This document shows positions 11,589 to 25,200 of a stretch of 64,000 nucleotides of DNA, piece after piece. The notes beneath the pieces are model-generated. The model worked only from the letters and a program-made list of their open reading frames with translations, ran no database searches and had not been told where the DNA came from. Source of the DNA: Apostichopus japonicus (taxonomy: Eukaryota; Echinodermata; Holothuroidea; Aspidochirotida; Stichopodidae); assembly GCF_037975245.1 (NCBI RefSeq), contig NC_092582.1:19618577-19682576 (forward strand). The letters are read 5' to 3'. Positions within the stretch are counted from its first letter, which is position 1; the number at the start of each line of letters is the position of its first letter. The translations under genes and the position numbers were made by a program.

Positions 11589-11867
11589 GTTACGTGGGAC
11601 CTGATCCAGGTTTTCAAGATTGTGTATGGTTTCGACAATTTAACCTTTACCGACTTTTTCATGTTTGCTAACAGTAGTTGTACCAGAGGTCATTGTCTTA
11701 AACTCCAAAAGTCACATAGTAGGATTAATATTCGGCATAACTTTTTTCTAATAGGGTTGTGTGAGTGGAACAGTTTGCCAGGCCCTGAGAAAGCTGTACT
11801 TGCAAGTAGTGTCAATGGGTTTAAGAATGCTTTGGACAAGCACTTTAAGCATTGTAATCGGGTCTGA
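11589..11867 (+). mobile_element. LINE remnant: CR1-like ORF2 C-terminus
   Basis: The plus strand reads DLIQVFKIVYGFDNL, later SCTRGHCLKLQKSHSRINIR, then NFFLIGLCEWNSLPGPEKAV and SVNGFKNALDKHF before a stop at 11867. This order (DLI..FKI, TRGH..KL, R..FF..R....WN.LP, FK..LD) is the standard C-terminus of CR1-clade reverse transcriptases. The upstream words LRG and DLI sit in different frames, which suggests a one-base deletion near 11597. Only the tail of the element is present. Confidence 0.7.
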
Positions 11868-13203
11868 GTGTTTGTGTCTTCAGTTTTCTCTCTCTCTATA
11901 GGGTCCTTGATGGGGACTTAAGTGTCCCCCCTGATCCTTTTTTTCTACTAAAGTAAACTAAAACATGCAACGCCTATGCAGGTATAGCGACACCAATTGC
12001 TGTTTGTTCGTCTGAATTCTGCATTCTCATTCTACGGATGCTCATAAGCCAATTTCCAATTGCCAACAGCCTCCCCTATTCTCATGAGGCATAACGGTCA
12101 TGTTATCTAATAGGCTGGGAATTACCGTAAAGTTATAAACAAGGTTTTCACAATTTAACCCTTGGTGACCCTAAATGACATTTGACCTCCACCAAAAACA
12201 ATAGGCTTCTCCTCAATGTGACGTAAGGGAAAAACATAGAGAACGACCCCTCTCCCTTTTCTTCCTTTTTTCTTACTCTTTAGTTCATGGGTGTAAGACC
12301 ACGCTGAATTCGGCTTAACTTTTGAGACCGACTTGCCATAGATTCGGCACCGAACTTTAATACTTACTGGTGACCCGACCGCTGTATATGTACATGCAGG
12401 CTGTTGATACGGGAGTTCTTATGGAATAACTCGAGCCCTGGTTGATGGATAAATCAATACTCTTATATTTAACAATTTGTTGTATAGTCCTTTTCCTTTT
12501 CAAGGTAATTGTGGGAAAGTCAGATTCACAGGAAAGTCGAACGGAATCGGAGGACAGTGTGAATGTGAGACTTGACCAGGCTAAAGGAGGGGACCACGGA
12601 GGGGGGGGGGGGGGCTCGGAACCATGGTCAGAATGAAAACTGACCTCGGAAAGTACGCCGAATGGTAGATTTGCAATTGCGCAAATATCATTGTTCAGCT
12701 ATGAACAGTGGAAACTACTCAAAAGCGTTTGTCGTAAAAGATGTGAACCAAAAGAAAAATCCTGAATCCTATACAAGTTGTTCCCAATTTAACTTTCACC
12801 CAAAAAAAAAACAATTTTAATTGCATCTTCCTGACTAAGATTCGATGGTTATCGTAGGCTCAGCATGAAACAACAGAGTTGTTGACAATTGACAATTAAT
12901 AATCATGGACGTTAAATATGAATCTAAGAGACTGACTTCGTTCAGCTTGCGGCTTTGATAAGCCAATGATGGCTTCCACCGCGAAAAATTGTGACCACTG
13001 CTATTACTCAGCATTCAATGAACTGTCGTATGTATTCTTTTGTGGAGTATTGCTACCACTGGTTGGTGACTCTTCACCGGAAAGAGTTCTGAACGTTCCG
13101 TAGCCTACTTGGTAAAACTAAGAGTAAAGAGGAACGGGATTCGCAGTCTCGTAGGTGCTATGTCGGGTTTGATGCGAGCAACCGTTTCGATGCCGTTGAT
13201 ATA
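11868..13203. other. Intergenic upstream of the Dok-like gene
   Basis: Contains an inverted fragment of the DR1-bearing repeat (about 12140-12240), a G tract at 12600-12614 and one member of a repeat pair (12873-12978). A 64-aa open frame at 12442-12636 begins with a hydrophobic stretch but ends in a G-tract run and has no recognised relatives. The 5' untranslated exon and promoter of the Dok gene should lie in the last few hundred bases; the frame stays open from 13093 to the first ATG at 13204. Confidence 0.35.
12873..12978 (+). repeat. Dispersed repeat, partner of 24337-24450 (inverted)
   Basis: About 105 bases containing AATCATGGACGTTAAATATG and TCTAAGAGACTGACTTCG. The reverse complement occurs at 24337-24450 with a few indels. 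This is evidence of a dispersed element that also landed in Dok intron 7. Confidence 0.75.
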
Positions 13204-16200
13204 ATGAGTTATGGAATGGCAAACCGCAACAGTTTTGATGTCATTTACAAGGTAAATCTTGGAAACTTTGACCGCATCAACTTGGTTAGGCTGTTGTGTA
13301 AGTTATGCGTACTGTAACTATTTACCTGTTAGTGTAGGCTACACGGGTTGCACGAACCTGGTGGGAATTATCCTACTGTAACTAAGTTAACTTGGCCTCA
13401 CCTCGTTAAAATAAGCAGACCAACTACAGAAACACTGTTGCATGCCTAGACTATATACTCATGCTGAGTCATGCTGAGGCTTAGAAGGTAATACCTCTTA
13501 ATCCTGTTGTATGATACACTCTGGACTGGTGGCATACTTTAAGTTCTAGCCCTACTGACTACTGTATATAGCCTAGTGAGTGGCCCATATTTCGTTGGGG
13601 CCTAAATTACATCAAGGACGCGAGTATTCTATATGAAATAAATGTAAATAAATACACCCTTTTACCATGCACACTAATGCAAATCACACAAGCGTAGAGA
13701 ATGCTGCTGGCAGCAAAACCGCCCATGAAGTTTCTTTGTATTCATACTTTCAATGCTTCTTTTTACAGACATGAAGATCTGATAAGCACATAATATTCAG
13801 GAATATCTAATTAGTATTCAAATCATGTGTAGCTGGTCTGAATACAATTAGTTTAGAATCTTATAAAACAGTTTTGGTTCCTGTGAAAAAGAAACACATC
13901 ATTAGTGTTGCCCAGCATTTTTCAATGCAATAGTGGATAAATTATTCCAGGTGATAATTCCTATGCAGATTTCAATTTTGCTGTTTTGTTTGATTTTACT
14001 CTCATTGCAAACAAGATCTACCCTTCCTATTTAGTACAGATTGTGTATATGATTTGCATGGCCTATAGGGCCGGGTATATTTGACTAAATCCGGGACAAG
14101 TTCTCAAGGATTTTTCTTTTGTCCCTTGGACAAACATGTCTTACCTTTTGGTTGTCCGAACAGTAAATTTTATTGTTTGAAAAATGTAGCAAAATAATAC
14201 AGAATGACAAATATGTACACTGAAGGAGAGATGTGTAGGTATGGTGGACAGAAAAAGCACTTTTGGGTAGGGTGCGTCGATATATATACCCGGTATTTCC
14301 TTCATACCCACACCGACGGTATATTGAAATCTGTCATCAACGAAAAATACCAGGTATATCACACAATTTATATCAAACAAATCTTGAATACCCAGTAAAA
14401 ATAATACCCTATAAAAAACTACCGACCCAGATAATACACACAAACTCGAGGAAATTCCCTCTGCTACTGTTTATCGTGTAACTTACCACCCCAAGTTTAC
14501 TGTAAACATTCTGCTGCACAATCTTAGGCCTTGCACTTGTTGCTTGTACTGTACCAGACATAAGGTCAATGAAGGGACACACTGATATGTTGCCAAGCTT
14601 TCTGTACCTACTGTCAGAGAGATCAGCAAAGTTTTATCAATTATAAAACAATCCATACTAAACTAATTGATGGGATAATCTGGTCTATATCTCACTACTT
14701 TCACACTGTCACAAGGCTTTTGCGGTTCTAAGATGTCAAGTGTCTCTTACATCTGAGAATACCATTTCAAAGAAAGGAATCCCCCAAAGTTCTTTTCTAA
14801 AGACCCCTACTTGACAAATTAAAGTCATTGCCCAGTCACGTATAATAATACCCATACTTTGCTACGGCTCATCATGGAGCTAACAGCTCCATGGGCTAAC
14901 TTCATCTTAGTTCTGGTTTTGCTTATAAATACCAACGCACCCTACTTTTGGGCCATGTTGGACATACCATTATTTTTGTTTTGAATTTCAGTATCTCCAA
15001 TGTAATGGAGGGTGATACCAATTGATATCATTTTACTTATTTGGCATGTTTAGTTACAATGCAATACAAATTTGATGTACTTAACTAGACTCATGCTGGA
15101 CAGCAGCCCAAGCTGAATTTGGTTGTCTGTCAAACAGAAATTTGGTCGTTTTGGGAACTGTTTAAAATTTTGCCTGCTCAATCTGTGATACATTAAATTG
15201 AAAAAAGGAAACACACTATAATCTATATTGCCAGAACAGTCAATTTGTATGAAACCTGCAAAAACAGTTGAGTGTGTGAAGTTGTGAACTCACTGCACTG
15301 TTAGATAACTGTTAATGGGAACCTATGGCAGTACAATATTGGTCAATTGACCTTGTAATTGCTGAGTTTTGTGATTTGCTCTTTATGTGGCTATTACTCT
15401 AACAGATAGCAGAAAAGGAAGTGGTAGTTTTGCTTTTGGTAAAGTTTATAAAGCTCCGATCATGGGTTTCGGTGTGCTGAAATTGAGCTCATTGTAGGCT
15501 GTACTACTTTGTTACTGTACTGAGTGTTAGCATACTGTACATGTACAAAAGTACTACAGCACGCACACACATACAGTAATACATTGGTTCCAGTGATAGA
15601 ATAGTATACAGTGTGTTTACAGTGTACCGTTAACATTAGACATACTGCACACGTTCAGTCTTGAAAATTGTGGCACTGTAGGTCTTTCATGAGCCATACT
15701 GTACCAGTCTGTTCTGGCATTGTCTAGTAGAAAAAGGTCTGAAAAGCATAATAAATTGACCCAAATGTCACATGCATGGGGGTGGGGGTAGGAGGACACA
15801 GAGGGATGTCCCTTAATTGTGTTGCCAAAGTACAACAAAACTAAGCAAACAAATTAATCAGGGTGTAATCAAACACTCAAACCAAATTCCTGTTTCATGA
15901 ATACTTTGCAGGGGTGGCTTAAGAAAGGTACCAAAGATGAACAGAAGAAGAAGGGCTTCCTCCGGTCAAGCACCAGGTGGAAGAAAAAGTTCTGCGCTCT
16001 CTGCAAGATGATGGAAAATGGCACGGACATAGCCTATTTGTGCATATTTGATAAGGAAACAAATGTTACTGAAATATCCAAGGGTAAGTTTTATCAGATA
16101 GATCTATGGTTGTGTCCAATTTGAGGCAAAATACTAACAGAAAATTGCTCAAAGCTCATCAAAAGTGCTTATAATTGAAGCATGTTGCAATTGCTGAAAT

Positions 16201-19200
16201 ATTTGGATTTAGTAATTTTCCTAAGGTTCTAAACATGAGAACTGGAAACCTTATAATTTTAGGTTTCATTTAAATTGCAGAGAGGTAAGACTTGTCAATA
16301 GTAACGGTCTCACTAAGTCTCATGAATGTCTTGAGTTGAACCCCTTGCCCTTGAAGATGAAGATGGATAATAATATTTTCGCCTGAAGCAATCCATTCCT
16401 TGATCATTAGATAAGAGTCTTCCCATTGCAAACTTGAAAAGAAAGAAAAAAAAAAGGTGAAGGGAACTGTTTACAACACTTAGGGAACTGGTGTGAAAAA
16501 TGTGATTGGTTAAGCTATGATGATCTGTAATGAATGACTTTGGGACCATTAATACAAGTCTGTGTGACTGTGACATGTTACAGTAGGTGACTAGGTAAAA
16601 CGCAGGTGGATTTATTTCCATTTCTTCTTGTTTTGCGATGTGATTTGTGCATAATTTGATAGTACTATTTTCGAAGTTATCACAGACTCAACTGATTATA
16701 AGCATTCTAATTTCTTGAATTATGAAATAGATGAACTTCATTAATCCAATAATCAAAGAAGACATTAACTGTATTAAAGTCATCACCATCGTTAACTTTT
16801 GACAACAAATCTATTATGGAGGCATTTAGAAACCTCAACATTATTGTTGTTTACTTACCCCATTTTCTTTGTGAAGTGAAATGTAGTTTTGATATTCCCT
16901 CAGATTGTAGGACCACAGACTTGAGTACATCAGCACGTATCATAAGTGTTTGATTGTTACTTAGATTTAGGTACAGTTCAAATCATTACATTTGTGTCAT
17001 TGTCATCTAGATAGATCTAATTGAACTTGTAAATCATATTGAGCACTCAAAATGTTGAAAGCTTCTAACTTCAATTTTTGGCCAGGAACTGCTTATGACT
17101 TTGAGTTAAAATACAGTGACTGACAACAGGGTTTTATGTTTACCTTGCATATACTGTATATAATATATGATCAGAAATATCTCACTATAAGATTAACTGC
17201 TGAAAACTGCTACTGTACAGAGCTACAGTACTCGACCATGACTTTTCAGGTTTGGTATCTTGTAAACGTAACAAGATTTGTCTTAGCTTTTCTTGCGAGT
17301 TGTTCATGCTAATCATTCAGATCACATAATGTTAAGGTATTCCTGATAGCTGGAGTTACTGTACAAGGTCACCCTTTAATAATTCATTAATTTCAACTTT
17401 TCATCACAGAATTCCTGAAGCTATGGCCACATTATCGAGTATCCAAGAAGCACGATCCGTCCGGCAAGAACCACGAGTTTCAAGTGAAGACCACAGACGA
17501 GGTGACTCGTTTTATGGCTGAATCTGTGACCATGATGGATCTCTGGGTATTTTACATACAGATACAAACAAAAATGCATCCAAATTTTGCAGGTGAGCAG
17601 CAACAAAAACATAATCATCATTCTTTGTTACTTTTAATTTAAAAAATAAAACTATGAAAAAGCAACTATGAGAATTATTTATTGTTATACGTAACCGGTT
17701 CGCAGAAAACTAATTTTGTGGCCTTTCGATATTATCAGATAACTGAAAGTGGAAGTCAGGCTTTGAAAAGTACAAACATAAGAACCCTCCTTTTTGTTTT
17801 TTTTTCATTTTCTTTATTTTCATTTTCATTTTCTAGTCTGAACAAAAACTTGTAAAACAATGAAAGACTGTGTAAAGTATCAGTACCAAAGCACACAGGA
17901 ACAGTCGTAAAAAATTTCAAAGAGAAAGTTTAGAGCATTCAAAATTGCCGCACAAACTTTGAATACAAAATTATCCCCTGGATTGAACCTTTCTTATTTT
18001 TACTTATATTTTTTTTATTAAAACTACTGTACATCAAGTGAATACTTCTGAAACCACTTTCGTTTTGTACAATAAGACTTTATGAGGAGAGTGTTGATTG
18101 TCCGTGTGTGGGAGCAATATGACGCTTATAACTGAACCACTCCACTTTCCGTAGCTCTAATAAGTTGTCACAGTCGCATGGTTCTCACAGTACAAACCTC
18201 GTTAAGTAATCGTGATTGTGTCAAGGGTCACCAATTACTTGATAGTGAACCATATCTTTGGCTTCAACACTTTGGTGTGATACGAAAGCGTTGTGGGCCA
18301 AAGTCTACTTGCAGGTATATATCGTGTTTAAAACAAATAAATTTCTATGGTATATCTACATCTGCAGCACTGACAACTATAATGTAACAAACTGACAATG
18401 GCATCGATCGTGTATGAATTAATCATGTCCAATAGTTGGAGATGCATGTCCTGCTATCACTACTCTACTGTATCAGACACATGTGGGAGCAAGAAAAGTT
18501 TGAAGTCCAGCTACATATTATATTCTCTCTTCGCTATGTTTGTATATACTGTATGCCTCTGCTTTTCTGTCAACCATCATTGTTGGTTGTAACAAGTTAC
18601 AACTGCATGCCAGTTCACAGGTTGATGCAGTGTATTATAACTTTAAAAAATACTGTAGTGTAGAACATGTCTTCAGTATGAGTTGGCTAATATACTGTAC
18701 CTGTGTATACTCTAGTTCTAAATATTATATTATAACTGAAAAAAATACTGTAGTGTAGAACATGTCTTCAGTATGAGTTGGCTAATGTACTGTACATGTG
18801 TATACTCTAGTTCTAAATATTTTATTAGACAAGATAGAAAAAGGAGAAGTAAATCCAGAAATATCAGTGGTCATTGTGAACTGATATAGAGATGCTTGCA
18901 ATGACAAATCTTCCCCAAACAGTTTAGAAACTTCTAATGCCATGAGGGAGATATCACAGATCTCTTAATATTAAATGTTTCTTCACAGACAGGACTAAGA
19001 CTTGAACAAGTCGAAATATATGACACCATCCAAACATATGTGTTTGAATTTTTAATGTTTTTTTGGGTTTTTTTTGTGTTAATAGAAATGTGTTTGGTAA
19101 AAACTGAATCAAAAATACTGAAGTTCTTAACAGAAACTATTTACTTGCATGGATGTCGGTACCAACACTGTTTTCATTCGCCTTAAAACTTACAAAAGGG

Positions 19201-22200
19201 AATAAGAATCAGATGTGAGATCTATCACTTCTGGTGGGCAGATTGACTATTAATATGGCAGTATCCTGACACGACTGTTAAATCCGGACACTTAATGCAC
19301 TCCTCTCTGGTCTGTGTCCATTCTGAGTCACTACCGACTTCATCCTTCAAGTCCATTGTGAGGAAATCCTCCACTTCTGGATCACTGACCCACTTCTGGG
19401 TCACTGACCCACTTCTGGGTCACTAACTCAACTCTGGGTCACTGGCTCACCTCTGGGTCACTGACTCTCTTCTGGGTCACAACCAGCTTCTTCCTTCAAG
19501 TCTACAATTCTGAGGTAATCCTCCACTTGTGGGTCACTGACCCACTGCTTGGTCACTGACCCACCTCTGGTTCACTGACTCATCTCTGGGTCACTGGCTC
19601 ACCTCTGGGTCACTGACTCACCTCTGGGTCACTACCAACTTCTTCCTATGAAGTCTACCTTTCTGAGTTAATATGTACTTTAAGCACTGATATGCATCAC
19701 AAGTTCTATAAAAGGCACCAGACTTCACCAGAAAAGGCACCAGACCTTCAGAGGACAGAATAGCCTCTCCTGTGTCACTACACAAAGGCATTATGAATAA
19801 TACTGTGTAGTTTACACAACAGTTTACTGTACTTTTGCAACACTGCTTTCTAGTATTTCTACAAGGGGAAACTGATAGTTTAAAATTTTCTAATGGCAAT
19901 GGTACACAATTACACCTGTAGGAGAAGTGTGTTGTGGGTGTGTGTTGTGAGAAGTGGTTGATATACTGTACATGAGTAAAATTACAATCAGAGTCAGAGT
20001 CCAGTTAGGGATGTTAATGTCAGTGAAAATGCAGTTATAACTTTAAAGAAGGTTATGAAATGGAAAAAGTTTTCTTTATCATCATATGTTGTACACTCGT
20101 AGCTTTCCAATGATACCCAATTTGTGTCAAACGAAGCTTGCATCCTCAAGAATAAAAGATCAAATTTGAGGGTAATAAAAACTTTCTAAATATTGTTGTA
20201 TTTACGGTAATGCCGCATGACGTCAGTCGAGGAACTCAGCTCACTTCTGGGACGCTATGTTTACATTCTTAAACGACTGAGAACCCACAACATTACAGTG
20301 CTCCATAGTCAAGACGGATTTCTACTGCAAGCTTTTCCAAAAGATGACAGAAGTCGAAGAATTTGAAAACAACTCGCTCAAAACACTACACATACACAAC
20401 GTTACAAGTGCCTGTGGGCCTATACTGTTGCCAAATTACTTGTTATGACCATAGCCTAGGCCTCCTTGATACAGCAAATGATGATTTTTTTTTATGGTTA
20501 CCTAATATTTTGCACAAATTTTAAAGCCAGTTTAATTTTAGAACAATCAATACTAGATCTGCAAGTTTTCTTTTGTGGTAAAACTGGCGTTGTGATTTTA
20601 CGTAACAGTTGGATGATAAAATTACACGGGCTAGCCAGTAATACAACGTCTGTTAGTTAGGTCTAGACCCATGTTACCACTACTAGTACTATATGGTTGC
20701 TCTGTACAGAATGTCACATTTTCCTTGCACTGTAAGACACAAAATTCTAGAAGCTTCGCTACGAAGTAAAGTAGTAGGATCATCGACATTCGAGATAATT
20801 TAAATCATATGATGGTCTTAATAACTGTGGTTTTGTTATGCTCAACCGACCAGTTTCAGTTCAGGGTCGTCCAACCGTTCTGCTCGGGGACTTCAATCGG
20901 CAGCGACACGCCTCGGCCATCGGGATCGTTTTACAATTCTTCTGCAAGGGGCTAAATTGATAGGGAAAAACACCAATATTTTCTTCATCACCCTCGAAAA
21001 CTATTTCCTCCTCTTCTTTCTCAAGAAAATAATTTTCGTCATAGCTTACGAATGTCTTATTTCCTCGGAATCGGAAGATTCGGGAGAAGACATTTTCAAT
21101 TGATGAGAAGAGTGTTGTGGTTAATACATGTAGTAAACTGTATGACACCGTATCGGTAAACACAGGGAGTCGGCTTTGGCTGAAATGGTTCCTTTGATGA
21201 CGTCAGATGAACTGCGGTGGACAGCTTTGCTTTTTATTACAAGTGGCAAGTCGAGAGGTCTCTAGGGAATACTTTGACAGCAAATTTCTGGCGTTTGAAG
21301 CCGTATTTACGGAAAGTTGTGCATGGGTGGTGTTGTAGTAATGTTGATAAACCATTCCAAGACATGAAATTTTTTCATTTCATAACCTCTTTAAATTAAT
21401 CATTGGAATAGTAACTCCACTTTTGAGGAGAAGGAATACAGTAGGAGGAGGATGATGATGTGATTGGCGGGTGTGTTTTTCTCCTGCAAATGACTGTACT
21501 ATAGCAGTCAACTCTGATATGTATAGCAAAGGTAGAGAATCTAGCTTCTGGATTGCAACAGATGTCATCCACTAACTGTGTACACTTAATAGCATTTTTA
21601 CCCCACTTATTGTAGGTGAATTCTTTGAAGTTGTCCCGGTTGACTCAGACTCGGTGAGAAGGATTGGAGCTAAAGGTTCCAGATGTCTGATACATCTGTC
21701 CAAGTGGGGTCTTACCCTAGCCCTTAAGGTAAGATATATATATACCTTGTAGGAAATGGTCATTTACCAAACAGTAGCATAAATGTTTCTTAATGCTGAA
21801 CAGATGATTAGATGAGCAGTTGAAGGGAGTTTCATGCAGAAAAAGCTGTCATGTTCTTATAGTGTCCCATCAAACTCACCTGTTGCAATATTTGAAGGCT
21901 GTGGGACAAAGCAGGAAACGGGTTTATAATGGATACGGTCTTATCCTTGAGTATCATTTCAATAAGTAAATAAACTATTGCATGATATTTGGTTTGAAGG
22001 TCAAGTACAGTAATATAAAACAAACAAATAATACACTGTGCATACCATCATTTAGCAAAAATCAAACTTCTCAATTGCCTATTGGTGAAAAAAAAACTGG
22101 ATGATCAAAATACATATCTGGTAAAACTTCAATCTCAGTATTTTACTTTGTTTTCAGAGAACGAGGGTTGTCGTAGCCCAATGGCCTCTGAAGTGTGTTC

Positions 22201-25200
22201 GAGAGTTTGAAAGCTCGGAGACCGGCATGTTTTCATTTGATGCCGGCAGAAACTCACCAATGGGCCAGGCTCATTATGCATTTACAACAAGCCCTGGAGA
22301 GGATGGGAAAATGTATGACGTCCTGGACTTGTATACAACTGAAATTATGCAATCAAGGGTAGGTAGAGCAATTGTAAGAAGCAGAACATTGTATTAGCTT
22401 CAACAGGGTAAAGTCCATGTTATAGTTTCACTTTTATTGTGCTTTTTCCCTTAAAGCCCAGTGGCCCAGAGGGTTCACCGAGCTACCAAGAAGTCACAGA
22501 GGAAGAGGTCATTAAAGATTATGAGAGTCTTCGATTAGCTACTTTTGGGTTGCTTCCTGTCAAGCCACGATGTAAGAAACACAATTTTCTTTCCCTATAA
22601 ACTATAAACAAAGCTATAAAAGCTATAAACAAAATAGCGATTGCTTACAAGTAGAAACATTGTGTCATTGCGATGCCAAGGAAATTGCAACTTACCTGAT
22701 ATGCTTTCATTCACACTTCCCCAATGTTTATGTCTACAAGTACTGGAGGAAAGGGTTCCAACTCTTAAACTGAGGTTGAATCTTTTAAAGAACTTTCCAA
22801 GATATTGAATTTTTCTCAGAAACTTGATAGGGTCTCCACAGTAAAAACTAAACTCCCTGGAGTAGTGTGCCTCACCGGTTGACTCCTTTAACTCAGTGGT
22901 GTTCTTTATATTCTACTGGCAACGACTTAAAGGATGTTTCATTCTTTCTTGTTCAATTGTAGGAAATGCTTACAGTATGTGTATACCACAGTAACATTTA
23001 AAAGCAGCTTAGTTGAGCACTAACAAACATTTTGATCCTGTTCCATGCTAAAATATCATATCAATGGAGTTCACTAGCTTGACTGTAGTCAAGTTCCATG
23101 TCCAATAGTGTTAACCAATAGTGGTTAACAGTTTGAAATTTCTGTGTTGTTTCTATCTGGTGTTTGGTGCTATTACGAGGAAGATCTCTGAACAACAAAA
23201 TGTTCAAGATTGAATCCAAGTTATAATTTAATCACTTTCTCATGAAACTTGATTTGGTTGAAAACTCTAGGAGATCGTCTCAGTGTAGTCAATTATGAAC
23301 CTTATTTTTAGTAATACTCGCCAGGTTTGGCAACATTGACAACCAGACTCAAAATGCTGCTGCTGTTGTGTATAATAAAGTAATTAAGTGTTTTAACTGG
23401 GTGTCATCTTTGTTGGTAGAAAGAATTCTCACATTGTAAGGGGTATAAAATCAGCACCTCTGTAGCGGTGGAGTTTGTCCGTGAAGATCGCACGATGCTA
23501 CACAAACGCGACTAAATTGTACATAGCTGAATAATTACTCCATAGCATCCAGACAAAAAAAGTCATTTTCTTTGTTCTTCACAATGATTCAAATCCTGTC
23601 CTGCTTGTTATACATGCATGAATAAGGGGTTAATCAACGGTCTAGCGTGCGTTACTCACAGGATTAATGCACGATCGGGGGATAATGCAAGCGATGCACG
23701 AGGGCGGAGCCCGAGGGCATCCAGCAATAGCATTAACACCCGGAGTGCATTAATCATGTGAGTAACACACGCTAGACCGTTGATTAACCCCGTTCATTCA
23801 TACACTACCATTTGTGTGGGGGAAAAATTATAAAACAAAACATTTTTGGTTACATATAACCAAAGATTTATTAAAGTGATGCCCCGTAATTTTACCGTGC
23901 GTTACTCACAGGATTAACCATGGTCAGCTGACCTGAATGGACCAATAGGATTTAGGAATCTTTATGAAGTATGAATGAATGATTGTTTTCTTTGAACTTG
24001 GTTTTTGTATTTAAACACAGCTAGAGCAAGTCAACTTCCAGCACTGCCCCCTGTGTCTTCCCGTAGTGTGGCTGTCCCCGTTCCAGTTCCTGGGAGGTCA
24101 GAATATAATCACCTACAGAGGCAACTGTCCGGTAAGATTATTAAAGTTGGTGTGATATAAACTATAACTCCTCCTTGCCCAGATCAACCCACATCATTTT
24201 CATACTGTTTCAGGTTTGATACATCATATCATGTTTGTGCGTTCACTAATCCTGTAGTTCTGGATATAATTTCTCAGTCATTGTGAATATTCTTACATGT
24301 ACATATGTATTTTAGATCCTCCTGCTAGCTTCCTGAAGAAGCCGCATTGGTTATCAAAGCCACAAGCTGACCGAAGTCAGTCTCTTAGATTCATATAATC
24401 ATATTTAACGTCCATGATTATGAATTGTCAATTTTTCGACAACTCTGTAACTTTGTAAAAGTAAGTTGGCCTGACGTTTCAATCCTAGCAGGATCGCCTT
24501 CAAAGGCTGAATGACAAGTAACAGTATCAGAAGGGACAAAAACACGCACAGAATACAGACAGGTTAATGAGCATGGTGAACACAATGAGATAGATGTAAG
24601 GGGATTAGTAGACAAGGGATGGAGAGAAGAAAGAAAGAAACCAACAGGGGAAGAGGAGAGGTAGGAGATAACAGTGGAGGGACAAACTCTGTAGCTGGAC
24701 GACATACATTAATCTTTGAGTGACTCGAACTGGGGACCTTATGATTGGAAGGCACCGGCGTTAGCCACTGAGCTAACACTCCTATGTCCTCCTCCTGATG
24801 TACAGATGTACATGAGTTCAAATGGAAGTTTGTAACTGTTCCAAGTTTGTTTCTCCATACTTTATTTTTTCCATTTTTCATCAGAAATAAATCCTCCAGA
24901 ATTGCCGAATGCTGCACCACCACCGAGATCACCTCTAAGAAGGAACAACAGCCAGCCTCAGCGGAGCCCTAGAGCGCCACCCTTACCACTTGCGACGCAT
25001 CCAGTGCTAGGGAGTAAAATGGTCCGTTCTGCTTCAACTGAGATCTTGGCTTCAGAATCCTCACCAGAATTACAAGTCTATACAGACATGTCGCCTGCTA
25101 ATACACTGGAACGTCCTAAAGGAGCCTCATCCAGTACTAACGAGTCTGCCAAGTTACCCCCTCGTGTCCCATTAGACAAGCAACCACCTGTGACTGGTGC

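Noticed and set aside
12442-12636. 64-aa frame starting with a hydrophobic segment upstream of Dok
   Set aside because: It ends in a run from a G tract and shows no donor site joining it to a later exon or any known family.
24720-24790. Functional tRNA gene
   Set aside because: A- and B-box words are present, but the sequence runs on into a SINE body, the acceptor stem does not pair well and no 3' terminator T run follows at the right place.
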